In this document: positions 23,026 to 33,493 of the stretch, piece by piece
Numbering within the stretch: position 1 is the stretch's first letter
Layout: each line of letters starts with the position of its first letter
Source: Luzula sylvatica
Taxonomy: Eukaryota > Streptophyta > Magnoliopsida > Poales > Juncaceae
Length of the DNA stretch: 64,000 bases
NCBI GenBank assembly: GCA_946800325.1
Contig: OX326958.1
Location: 19,676,414 to 19,740,413, forward strand
Reading direction: 5' to 3'
Translations under genes and position numbers: made by a program
Notes under the pieces: generated by a model
What the model was told of the DNA's origin: nothing
Database searches by the model: none
The model's input: only the letters and a program-made list of their open reading frames with translations

Positions 23026-23676
23026 TGAAAGAAAATATGGCTTAATAATTAACTTGGAAGAATTTATAAATAGGCAAATCTGCAATCAGAATTGGGCCAG
23101 TTCATAATCTGGGCCCGTTCAGAATTTAGGGTTTTAACCTAATTTCAGATAATTAGTTTTTAACCTAAATTTTGGGCTTATTCTGATTTTTATTAATTTT
23201 GGGCTTTATTCTGAAAATTAGGGTTTCTTAAACTGATTTTCGGATTTAACCTAAAATCTGCCAATATATATATTCAGAATTTCATTTTTCTCTCTCTTCT
23301 CTCTCTAATTCTGACCTAATTCTGGCCGCCGATTTTTTTCTCTTTTCCCACAATACGAATAGAGATCTGGTGAGTTTCAGAGAGAGATTTTGAGCAAAAA
23401 CCTTGAGAGAAATAATCGTGACACCGGCTAGAACGGTGTTGGCGGTTCTGATCAGACGAAATCAAGGTGGACACGAGTAGAGGGAGTGCAAGAGCAATCC
23501 TTGGTGAAGGTTCACGAGATCTGGAGAAGAAGGTATCACGTACTAACTTGTACGAGGTAAAATTCTGAATAACTCTTCCTTTTTGATGGTTTTTCGAACG
23601 TGATCCCGGTAGAATTAGGTTATACATGTGTAAATAATTCCGCTGAACATCTCTAATTCATGTGTATAACCCTACA
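23026..23676 (+). repeat. Left LTR of element D
   Basis: 651 bp, starts TGAAAGAAAATATGG, ends CCCTACA. TATATATAT at 23265-23273 precedes a CT-rich stretch at 23287-23310, the probable promoter. Confidence 0.95.
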
Positions 23677-23677
23677 G

Positions 23678-23689
23678 TGGTATCAGAGC
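23678..23689 (+). other. Primer binding site of element D
   Basis: TGGTATCAGAGC one base after the LTR, complementary to initiator Met tRNA. Confidence 0.93.
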
Positions 23690-23699
23690 AATCGCTCGT

Positions 23700-24080
23700 T
23701 AAAACCATCGAAAATTAGATTTTCAGATTTACATATTAGAATTTTATAATTTGAGAAATTTTAGAATTTTTGGGCTAAATTGCAAAAATTACACAATATA
23801 AATTCCGTTGAAAATTGGATTTTCCGAAAATTAGATTTTCAGAATATATTGTAATTAATACAGATCAGATCTGTTTAAAATTGTATTTTCAGAAAAAATT
23901 AGGTTTTCAGAATAAAAATGGAAATTCAGAAAAAATTAGATTTTCAGAATATATTTTGTAATTAATACAGATTAGATCTGTTGAAAATTGGATTTTCAGA
24001 ATAATACAGATTGGATCTGTTGAAAAATGGATCTATTAAATACATTTTAATAAATACAGATTTTCTAAAAAAAAAAAAAA
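23700..24080 (+). repeat. Short tandem-like repeats in the D leader
   Basis: Variants of ATTTTCAGAATATATTGTAA and ACAGATYRGATCTGTTGAAA recur four to five times. CAGATCAGATCTG is itself nearly palindromic. It is followed by an A-rich run at 24068-24082. No coding sequence. Confidence 0.75.
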
Positions 24081-24082
24081 AA

Positions 24083-25140
24083 TGCCCAATAATTCTGTCG
24101 TTTTTCGATCGAACTTGGAGTTGCGATCGTACGAACAAAATTCTGGACAAATTTTTTTATTTTTCTGTCAAAAATACCCAATAATTTAAAATTTCCAATT
24201 TATAAATTCAATTCGGTATAGCATATAGCCTAAAACGGGGATGATTGTTTGTGAATGCTTGTATTTTGTGTTGTGTGGGGGGCGGTGAGCTTTCCAAATT
24301 GTAATGTATTTTATTGTGGGGACCAGTGAGTCTTCCAAAGTTGTAATAAAATAGGTTTAGTTTTGAAGCGCGAATCAAGGCAAGACGACACAACACGACA
24401 CAGAGATTGGATCTTCAAAGCAAGAAGTCATCTTGGGTTTTAGGATTGGGAATTTAGGGTTTTATGATTGCTCATAAAACTAAAAGGCCTATATGCTATA
24501 CCGTACAATTTTGTTTTGTTTTTGTTTTGTGCATGAATAAAAAAAATAAAAATAAAAGTTAAATAAATGATTTTATGAAAAGAAAATCCCCCCACGTAAT
24601 TATCAAGTAACTTGCCTCCCAAAGTGGAACCTTCGAAACTAGTATTTGTTTATTTGTGTTTCATGGCCTTAGTCTGACACAGATTTACACGTACGTAGCA
24701 AAGAAGAAATGCATTGATTAGGAGTTGACGTGTTGCACGGCTTTAGCCTGGCATGTCAATTCGCTAATTGAATGATACTCCATTTGTGGTTTGGACTTGA
24801 CCAATTAGCTAGCTACGCTAGTATTTGGGGGCAAGGAGTAAGGTACACATACCCAACTCAAAACCGGAACTCGCGAATAAAGCAAGAATCGTCTTAGAGA
24901 TGATTGGACATCGTCCTACCCAACGTGACATGTTTTCTGAGTTGTTGGCCATAGTCACCTTAGAAATACGTTAAATAGGGATCTTGTCCATTATGAGATT
25001 TAAGGTATCAAATCTCCGTTTCAATAGTGGGGGCTATTTGAAATGATAAAATAATGGGTATTTCAAGTTGTTTAAAAATGAATTTTAATATATGAAAGAC
25101 CACGTTATTAATTACATTATTTTTCAAAATTGTAGATTTC
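24083..25140 (+). other. Leader of element D
   Basis: Non-coding. It holds GTTGCACGGCTTTAGCCTGGCATG near 24731, which returns in slightly changed form in the 3' tail near 33792. The stretch 24880-25020 can be aligned loosely with the end of the A leader (3950-4090), which shows that A/B and D are related lineages. Confidence 0.55.
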
Positions 25141-25524
25141 ATGGCTTTACCAAGTAATAACCGGTTTAGTTTGCGTTCCATTTTGGAAAATGAACGAATG
25201 AACGGAAAGAACTTTCTTGACTGGCAGAGGAATCTGGGATTCGTTCTGAAACATGAAGGAAAGGCACATGTCTTGGAGATGCCTATCCCTCCTGTGCCAG
25301 GGGATGACGCAACTGGGGATGCCATATTCGAATATCAGGCCATGATGGATGATTCGAATGATGTCACATGCCTCATGTTGGCTACTATGACTCTTGAATA
25401 TCAAATCCAGTTTGAGAAACAGGATGCATACGAGATTATGAAACAACTCAGGGAGATGTTTCAGGTTCAAGCAAGGGTGGAGAAGTATCAAGCTCTTGGC
25501 AATGCGACGCAATGCAAGATGTAA
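25141..25524 (+). CDS. Element D gag, N-terminal part
   Basis: 127 codons from ATG at 25141, the copia gag (UBN2-type) N-terminus that forms the virus-like particle shell. It ends at a TAA (25522-25524). The next long frame, from 25558, is in the same frame and continues the same domain (MKGYFDHLERLGM), so this is one in-frame stop in an otherwise single polyprotein. Suppression of the stop would restore full-length protein; a simple nonsense mutation is more likely. Confidence 0.85.
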   Translation: MALPSNNRFSLRSILENERMNGKNFLDWQRNLGFVLKHEGKAHVLEMPIPPVPGDDATGDAIFEYQAMMDDSNDVTCLMLATMTLEYQIQFEKQDAYEIMKQLREMFQVQARVEKYQALGNATQCKM

Positions 25525-25557
25525 GAGGGTACACCCGTTAGCTCGCATCTTCTCAAG

Positions 25558-28480
25558 ATGAAAGGATATTTCGATCATCTTGAGAGGCTTGGCATGAAAT
25601 TCGAGGTGGACTTACAAACTGATTTGATCATGTTGTCACTCCCACCGAGTTTCGATTCGTTCATTTCGCATTTCCACATGTCAAACATGAAAATGACCAT
25701 TCCCCAGCTTTTCGGAATGCTCAGAACATTCGAAGGTGACATGAAACCGCGGTACACGAAGTCTAGGACTTCGGAAGTATTGGTGGTTCAAGGGAAGATT
25801 CCAAGCAATGGGAACAAAAACAAGAAGAGGAAGGCAAAGGGCAACAAGGTTGCGCCTAAGCCCGTGAGCAAGAAAGCCAAGGATGACAAGAAGTGTTTCC
25901 ACTGTCTCAAGGAGGGGCATTGGAAGCGTGATTGCGAGATCTTCCTGAGGGAGAGCAAGCAAAAGACCGCTTCCTCGGACACACCGGCATCAGGTATTTC
26001 CGTTATCGATTCTTATTTTTTTACTTTATCATCATGGGTGTTGGACACTGGATGTGGGACTCATATTTGTAATAATATGCAGGGCCTAAGAAGTAGAAGA
26101 TCGTTGATTCATGGCGAAGTTGATTTACGCGTCGGGAATGGAGCTCGAGTAGCAGCATTAGCCGAAGGGACGTATGATTTAACTTTGCCAAATGGACTTA
26201 TTTTAGTTTTGGATAATTGTTGTTATGTACCTACTTTGAGTAGGAGTATTATTTATGTTTCGAGACTTATTGCGGATGGATATGAATTAGTTATTGGTAC
26301 TAATGATTGTTTTATTCGCAAGAATGACATTTTCTTTAGTAATGTTCTAGTTGAAAATGATTTATATGTCTTGGATTTAGAAAATAACAACAATAATCAG
26401 TCCATTTATAACATAAATACCACTCAAACTAATGAAACATACTCATGGCATTGTCGTCTTGGACACATAAACGAGAAACGCATTGCTAGACTCCAAAAGG
26501 ATGGAGTGCTAGATTCTTTTGATTTAAAGTCAATAGAAAATTGCGAATCTTGTTTGATGGGTAAGATGACAAAGACACCTTTTTCCAAGAAAGGAGAAAG
26601 ATCGAAAGATGTGTTGGCCCTCATACATTCCGATGTATGTGGACCGATGAGTGTCGAGGCCAGAAATGGGTATCGCTACTTCGTGACTTTTACTGACGAT
26701 TATAGTAGATATGGATATCTATACTTAATGCGTCACAAAAGTGAAACTTTTGAGAAATTCAAAGAGTTTCAACACGAGGTAGAACTTCGACTGGGCAAGA
26801 AAGTAAAAGCCATTCGATCGGATCGAGGTGGCGAATACTTGAGCTATGAGTTTGAGGACTATCTTCGAGATTGTGGTATAGTATCACAATGGACTCCACC
26901 CGGTACACCCCAATGGAATGGAGTGTCCGAGAGGAGGAATCGAACTTTGTTAGACATGGTTCGCTCGATGATGAGTCAAACAGATTTGCCAAAGTCATTT
27001 TGGGGTTTCGCGCTTCAAACGGCCACTCATATACTAAATAGAGTTCCGTCCAAATCGGTTGAAAAGACACCATATGAATTATGGCATGGCAAGGTGCCAT
27101 CATTGTCTTATCTTAAGATTTGGGGTTGCGAGGCATACGTCAAAAGGTTATTGACGGAAAAACTCGAGCCAAGATCAGACAAGTGTTTATTTGTGGGGTA
27201 TCCTCAAGAAACAAGAGGATACTACTTTTACTTGCCGAGCGAAAACAAGGTTTTCGTGGCTCGACGAGGACACTTCTTAGAGAAGGAATTCCTAGATCGT
27301 CAAGCCAGTGGGAGTAAAATTGATCTCGAAGAAATTCGAGAACCACAAAGTGAACATGTTGATTTGGAACAAGATTCTGAATTACCATTGGATGGTGAAC
27401 CAGAATCTAATACACAAGCTCTACGTAGATCTGGTAGGATTCGTCAAGAACCTGAGAGATATGGATTTCTCATTAGTAATGACGATGATGAGTTGACTCT
27501 AGATGGTGAGCCAACCTCCTACAAAGGTGCTATATCTAGCTTGGATTCCTCGAAATGGCATGGCGCCATGAAAACCGAGATCCAGTCCATGTATGATAAT
27601 AAGGTTTGGAATCTTATTGATCTACCTAATGGTGCTAAGACCGTTGGGTGCAAATGGGTTTTCAAGAAGAAAACCGACATGGATGGTAATGTACACACTT
27701 TTAAAGCAAGACTGGTGGCGAAAGGTTTCAAGCAAATTCATGGTATAGACTATGATGAAACGTTTTCTCCAGTAGCCATGTTTAAAAGTATTCACATTCT
27801 TCTAGCGATAGTTGCATATCACGATTATGAGATATGGCAGATGGATGTCAAAACCGCTTTCCTTAACGGGAACCTTACCGAGGATGTGTATATGACACAA
27901 CCCGAGGGTTTTGTCGATCCAAAGAATACGAATAAAGTGTGCAAGCTTGCGAGATCCATTTATGGATTAAAACAAGCATCTCGTGCGTGGAACATACGAT
28001 TCGATGAGGTTATCGCAAAGTATGGTTTCATTCAAAATATCGAGGAACCTTGTGTATACAAGAAATTCAGTGGGAGTTCGGTTGTATTCCTCATCTTGTA
28101 CGTGGACGACATCTTACTCATTGGAAATGACATCCCGATGCTTAACCAGGTTAAGGCATATTTGGGTAGTCAATTCGCAATGAAGGACTTAGGAGAAGCT
28201 GCCTATATTTTAGGTGTGAAGATCTATAGAGATAGATCGAGGAGTCTTCTCGGACTAAGTCAAAGTACATATATTGACAAAGTGATAACTAGGTTTCACA
28301 TGGAGCAATCCAAGAAAGAATTTCTGCCAATGTCACATGGCATCGCTCTCACTAAGGATCAGTGTCCTACAACGGACGCTGAACGTGAGCGAATGAGTCG
28401 GATCCCATACGCTTCGGCTATAGGATCGATCATGTATGCCATGATATGTACTAGACCAGATGTCGCATATGCGTTGAGTG
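25558..28480 (+). pseudogene. Element D gag C-terminus and pol up to the hAT insertion
   Basis: Continuous frame counted from residue 1 at 25558. Zinc knuckle CFHCLKEGHWKRDC at 113-126, aspartic protease VLDTGCGTH at about 161, GAG-pre-integrase SWHCRLGHINE, integrase core with SDVCGP, SDRGGEY and NGVSERRNRTL, then reverse transcriptase with KARLVAKGFKQ, MDVKTAFLNG, YGLKQASRAW and the catalytic YVDD at about 848. All key residues are present. The frame is cut at 28480, inside the segment before RNase H, by a hAT-type insertion; the listed open frame to 28566 only reads into that insert. Confidence 0.93.
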
Positions 28481-29149
28481 TAGGGCTGCAAACGAGCCGA
28501 GCTCGAGCGAGCTGTGCCAAGCTCAAGCTCGGCTCGGAACTTACTCGAGCTGGCTCGGCTCGTTAAGAATTATGGTTCGAGCTAAAAAATCAAGCTCAAG
28601 CTCGGCTCGTTTTAATTCGAGCTAGCTCGGCTCGGCTCAACAGTAGCTCAATTAAAAAAACAACTTGAATTTTAATTTAAAAAATTATAATAATTACGGA
28701 ATAAACAAAAAATACTCTAAATACCAAACTATCTTAAAACATAATAATAATAAATCAAACATACAACACAAAACATAAAAAAATAGGATTTGGACGTGGT
28801 ATTATTAATTTGTCTCCCTTAGTTAATATTTGTTTTTAGTACCTAAGTTGTAAACTGACTTGAAATTATTATGGAGATAAAGTTTTTCTTTATAATTTTT
28901 TTAATTATAATAATATATATAATATGAATTAATTATGATAAAAATATTTAATATTTTAACTCGAGCTCAAATTCTTTTCGAGCTTAATACGAGCGAGCTG
29001 AGTCTGGCTCAAGCTCGGCTCAATAAGCGTTCGAGCTAGCTCGGCTCGGCTCGTTTAATTTCGAGTTAATATCGAACGAGCTATTTTCGAACTATTATCG
29101 AGTCGAGCTCGAGCGAGCCACGAAGCCACGAGCTAAAGTTGCAGCCCTA
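28481..29149. mobile_element. hAT-type non-autonomous element in D pol
   Basis: 669 bp bounded by TAGGGCTGCAA and TTGCAGCCCTA with the exact 8-bp target duplication GTTGAGTG (28473-28480 and 29150-29157). Removing the insert and one duplicate restores the D frame (ALSV-TSRYQSDPGEAHW). The ends are filled with degenerate GAGCTCGGCTCG words in both orientations, and the middle is AT-rich. No transposase. Confidence 0.92.
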
Positions 29150-29454
29150 GTTGAGTGTGACTTCCCGCTATCAGTCTGATCCCGGGGAAGCTCACTGGTC
29201 CGCAGTCAAGAGCATTCTTAAGTATCTCAGGAATACTTAAGATATGTTTCTTGTCTATGGAGGTTCGGAAGGGGATCTGATTATCCAAGGATATACAGAT
29301 GCTAGTTTCCAAACTTGCCCGGACGATTTCCAATCTCAAAGTGGTTACGTCTTTACGCTCAATGGCGGAGCTGTTGTATGGAAAAGCTCCAAACAGAAGA
29401 CGGTGGCTGATTCTACAATTGAAGCGGAAACATCGCGGCTTCTGAAGCCGCAAA
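29150..29454 (+). pseudogene. Element D RNase H segment 1
   Basis: Continues pol after the hAT insert: TSRYQSDPGEAHWSAVKSIL, then a stop (TAA in place of a lysine codon, near 29238), then GYTDASFQTCPDDFQSQSGY with the RNase H aspartate and KTVADSTIEAE. A 1-bp loss in the codon after GAAGCGGAA shifts the frame so that YIAASEAA is recovered only in another frame. It ends at the CACTA-like insertion. Confidence 0.85.
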
Positions 29455-29497
29455 TTACTACAACACATATGGACTATTGGGGCAGCCAAAACTGACC

Positions 29498-29725
29498 CAA
29501 CAAGACCTCAAAACCGTCCCTATAGGTTATTGGGTCGGTGAGGCGACCCTAAATGGGTGTCTCTAAAAGTTGCGTTCCTGTCAGGGGCGGGCCGACCCTA
29601 TAACGTTTTTGGGGCGGTATTTAATGGGGCGGGCTGACCCTATAACCATCCGTCAATTCACAGCAGAAATAGTACTGTCAGTACTGACGCGTCAGCTAAT
29701 GGGGCTGGCCGACCCTAATAGTATT
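29498..29725. repeat. Left subterminal GGGGCGGGCCGACCC repeats of G
   Basis: About six imperfect copies of GGGGCGGGCCGACCC or its parts, often followed by TATAA or TAATA. They mirror the array at 32850-33186. Confidence 0.85.
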
Positions 29726-29744
29726 TATTAATATTTTTTTAATT

Positions 29745-29815
<71 letters not shown>
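29745..29815. repeat. (TA)n microsatellite in G
   Basis: A pure TA tract of about 68 bp. Confidence 0.95.
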
Positions 29816-29818
<3 letters not shown>

Positions 29819-30770
29819 AATCCATGATACAAAATACACAAACATATATTTCTGGATAATACAAAATACACAAACATATACTTTCCGACGATACAAATTA
29901 CAATTACAAAATCAAATTACAAATTACAAACACACATCAATAGAAAAAAATATATTAACCCATCAGTAGCAAAAAGTATATCAATAACAAATTACATATA
30001 TTTTCCGACGATAAGAATTACAAATATAAAATCAAATTACAAATTATAAATTACCATCTCCCTCCATGGCCCCTCAGTAGCCAACCACCATCCTCATCAT
30101 CTTTCAATTAACCCATCTATTCCTAAAATAAAACACAAACAATTAATAAAGAAGAATTTCCATTTTTACCATTCTAAAACCCAAAATATTACATTAATCA
30201 TTCGAAATATAAAAACATCATATTTATCCTTAGGTAATAATTTCAAAAAGAAAAAATTATCAGAAAACTGAAAAACGATTTTGTAAAATGTTATATAAAA
30301 ATGATTAGTACTATAATTTCAAAATAAATTAATAGAAGTATTTAACAAAAAATCTGTGAAGAGATACTAAATTAAAACCCTAAAAAAATATTTGAAAACA
30401 ACAAAAAAGCAATGAAAAAATGACTAAAAAATGAGAAAAAAAACTGACAGAAAAAGAACTAAATTGAAACCCTAATTTTTTTTCATGGCAAATTATTATG
30501 CAATCAAGTTTTCAATATATAATTTTAGAGGGGTATTTGTGAAATTATTACTTCTTTATTTTGGAAGGAAATGGGAGAATGTTATGCGTACCACTGTTTT
30601 AGACATGTTTGGTAGTTATAAATCGAGCTCCTTGCCATACAAAATCAAATATCCAGTTTTTTTATCCTGAAATAAAAGAATAAACAAACTGATTTGCCAA
30701 TTTACCAAATTACCCCTTTTTTGAAAATTTGTAATAAAATCTACGAAGAAAATAATTCAAACCTATTTGA
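29816..30770. other. AT-rich interior of G
   Basis: No gene is recognised. ATACAAAATACACAAACATATA occurs twice in a row at its start (29827 and 29857). The open frame at 30485-30670 has no recognisable motif. Confidence 0.55.
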
Positions 30771-30772
30771 GA

Positions 30773-30940
30773 CTTGTTCCAGGGCTCAAAGCTTGTACCA
30801 GGGCTCGAATCTTGATAAGCCTTGTACCAGGCTCGAAGGCTTGTACCAGGACTCGTACCAGGGCTTGTACCAGGGCTCGAAGCTTGATAAAGGCTTGTAC
30901 CAGGGGTTGCACCAGGGCTCGAACCAGGCTTCTACGAAGA
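30773..30940. repeat. Minisatellite CTTGTACCAGGGCTCGAAG in G
   Basis: About eight variable copies of a roughly 19-bp unit, some with a TTGATAAG or CTCGTACCAGG variation. Open frames across it on both strands are repeat artefacts. Confidence 0.88.
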
Positions 30941-30980
30941 AAATTGAATTTTAAAAAGAAAAATCTGTAAAAAAAATTGA

Positions 30981-31157
30981 TGAGACCCGCCTCCAGCTCC
31001 TGCGAGACCCGCCTCCTGCTCCTGCAAGACCCGCCTCCAACTGCGAGACCCGCCTCCTGCTCCTGCGAGACCCTCCTCCAGCTCCTGCGAGACCGGCCTC
31101 CAGCTCCTGCGAGACCGCCTCCAGCTCCTGCGAGACCCGCCTCCAGCTCCTGCGAGA
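30981..31157. repeat. Minisatellite TGCGAGACCCGCCTCCAGCTCC in G
   Basis: About 8.5 copies of a 22-bp GC-rich unit, very unlike the AT-rich surroundings. One unit is shortened to 19 bp and another lacks one base. Confidence 0.93.
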
Positions 31158-32119
31158 ACCAAGTCATACTACTTAGTCCAAAGAAATCTCCTTATTTGAA
31201 CTTAGATCTCCTTATTTGAACAATACAACAATAATTTATCATATATTTTTTACTTAAATCTCCTTATTTGAACTTAAAAAACACTGATTAACAATACAAC
31301 AAAAAATTCGCACAAAAACAGAATTAAAAAACAGAATTACAAATTTTTATAATGTATTTGTTTACAAGTGAAAAAAAAACAGTAAAAAAATTGGAACAAA
31401 AACAGTAAAAAAATACATTCGAAATATGCAGAATTAAAACAGAACTAAAAACGACATAATTAAAAAAAAACATAAATAAAAAAAACAGAATTAAAACACT
31501 ACAACACATATGGTAAAAAAAAACAGAATTAAAACAGAATATAAATATAGTAATAAATAATATTTAAAAAAATATTGACTAATGCTTAATTAAATCTTGA
31601 AGTTAATATAATATTATATTACATTTATTATTAATTATGAAATAATAATTAACAATGAAAAACAGTAAAAAAAGATGAGCAAAAAAGATTTATTATTAAT
31701 TATGTTAAAAGAGAAAGAAAAAAACAGGGACATATTTAAATGGAAAAATTATGAAATAATAATAAATAATATATTAAATTATTTAACTGTGAAAAAACAA
31801 AAAAGAGTAAAAAAACACAGTTTAAAAAAGTAAAAACGTTAAAAAAAAGTACAAATAAACAATAAATAACAGTAAAAATAGGTAGAAAATATATAAAAAA
31901 ATAAAAAAAAAGTGAAAAAACAAACAAAAAACAGTAAAATAAGAGAATATTTGAAAAAGAGTTTTACAGGATACAAATTTGACAGGAAAAAAACAGTATA
32001 AAATTTGAAAATGGTATATAAAAAAACCTCAATAAAACCCCAAGAAAATTGATAGTACTAATATTCGAAAATAGCAAAAAAAGATAACTAATTTGTAGAA
32101 AGAGGAATTTGGAGCTTAC

Positions 32120-32780
32120 CTTGACCAGATCCAGAACGAGGAGAAGAGTGGCGGGTTTGAAATTCACGTTCTCCAAGCACGAGCTCCACAAAACCTCATG
32201 TTTAACAGCAAATAACATCAAATATTTTCGATTAATCAAAATTGAACTAATTGAACTAATTTTCCAGGAATCTGGATCCAAATTGAACTAATTTTCCAGC
32301 CTAATTTTGCGAAAAACAAAAAATTTACCTAGATACCAGTAATTTTTGCGAAAAACAACAAAATCAGTTCCTAATTCAACTAAATTTCAGACCAAATTTG
32401 CGAAAAAAGAAAAAAAAACCTAAAAACCAGCCAACATTTGCGAAAAACAACAAAATTAGATCAAAATTGGTCAAAACGGGTCTCATTCAAGAAAGAAGAA
32501 GACTAAACAAGTACGAGAGAGCTAAATTACCGGAAAGAGAGAAATCCGTCGCGAGAGAGTAGATAGCACCGCTTCGTGAGAGGCAGAGAATTTTCCGAGA
32601 GAGAGAGTAGAGAGCACGAGAGAGGGAGAGAGCACGAGAAGGAGGGTTTAACCCTAGCCGAGAGAGAGTAGAGAGCACGAGAGAGGGAGAGAGCACGAGA
32701 AGGAGGAGAGCACGAGGCGGCTCTGGCTAACCCTAGCAGAGAGTGAGAGAGAGAGAGAGAAGGATGTTCGAATGGGGAAA
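32120..32780 (-). other. Possible 5' exon and CT-rich leader carried by G
   Basis: On the minus strand a CT-rich leader-like stretch (32560-32790) is followed by sequence ending GGTCAAG at 32120 and GTAAGC, a strong splice donor. It may be the remaining 5' end of the former transposase gene or of a captured host gene. No protein domain was identified. Confidence 0.3.
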
Positions 32781-32849
32781 GAGAGAGAGAGAGCGCGGAG
32801 AGATAGAGAGAGGGAGGGGACAAGAGGCTGTACATTGCTGCTATTGGGG

Positions 32850-33186
32850 TAGTCAGGAGGTTGGGGCGGGCCGACCCTAATACTATTGGGGCGGTCAGGG
32901 GGTTGGGGCGGTCAGGGGGTTGGGGCGGGCCGACCCTAATGCTATTGGGGCGGTCAGCAAGGTTGGGGCGGGCGGACCCTGCAGTTAGGGGCGGGCCGAC
33001 CCAAAAAAAGGACGACCCAACAGCGTTACAGGGGTGGTCGTGGCAGACCCAATAATTATTGGGGCGGGCTGACCCAACATTTTGAACTATAGGGGCGGGC
33101 TGACCCTGTTCTGACCGACCCAAAAGCGTTATTGGGGCGGCCCGACCCAATAAAGAGCACATTTTAGGGGCGGCCCGACCCTAAAA
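32850..33186. repeat. Right subterminal GGGGCGGGCCGACCC repeats of G
   Basis: About ten copies of TTGGGGCGGGCCGACCCTAAT and shorter GGGGCGGTCAGG forms. The long minus-strand open frame at 32527-33162 is produced by these repeats. Confidence 0.88.
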
Positions 33187-33204
33187 ATCAGATGTGTTGT
33201 AGTT

Positions 33205-33493
33205 AAAGGAGGCTGTCTGGCTACGACAGTTCGTGATGGAACTTGGCGTTATGCCAAGGATCTCGGGTCCCATAGATGTCTATTGTGACAATAACGGAGC
33301 AATAGCACAATCTAAGGAACCGCGAGCGCATCATCGGTCCAAACATGTACTCCGGCATTACCACTTGATTCGTGAGATTACGAAGAGAGGTGACGTGAAA
33401 ATAATGAAGATACCTACTGAGGATAACGTGGCCGATCCATTTACGAAGCCACTATCACGTACCAAGCATGAGCAGCATGCTAGGGCGATATGA
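33205..33493 (+). pseudogene. Element D RNase H segment 2 and pol C-terminus
   Basis: Resumes with KEAVWLRQFVMELGVM, continues DVYCDNNGAIAQSKEPRAHH and ends DNVADPFTKPLSRTKHE... with TGA at 33491-33493. These are the last motifs of copia RNase H, all present. It was joined to 29150-29454 before G inserted. Confidence 0.9.

Larger units (their letters stand above)
29455..33204. mobile_element. CACTA-like non-autonomous element G in D RNase H
   Basis: 3750 bp with ends TTACTACAACACATATGG and CAGATGTGTTGTAGTT (inner inverted repeat ACTACAACACAT). The 3-bp duplication AAA (29452-29454, 33205-33207) is supported because its removal restores GCC GCA AAG GAG GCT, the conserved AAKEAVW of copia RNase H. 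Many GGGGCGGGCCGACCC units sit at both ends, as subterminal repeats do in CACTA elements. The ends do not begin with canonical CACTA, so the class is likely rather than certain. Inside: TA repeat, two minisatellites, a possible minus-strand exon; no transposase. Confidence 0.8.

Noticed and set aside
30763..31167. 134-codon minus-strand frame, glycine/alanine/arginine-rich
   Set aside because: Produced by two minisatellites; frames on the opposite strand are open as well.
32527..33162. 211-codon minus-strand frame rich in SARPN and PSRALSLSRAL
   Set aside because: It is made by the subterminal GC repeats and GA-rich tracts of G.
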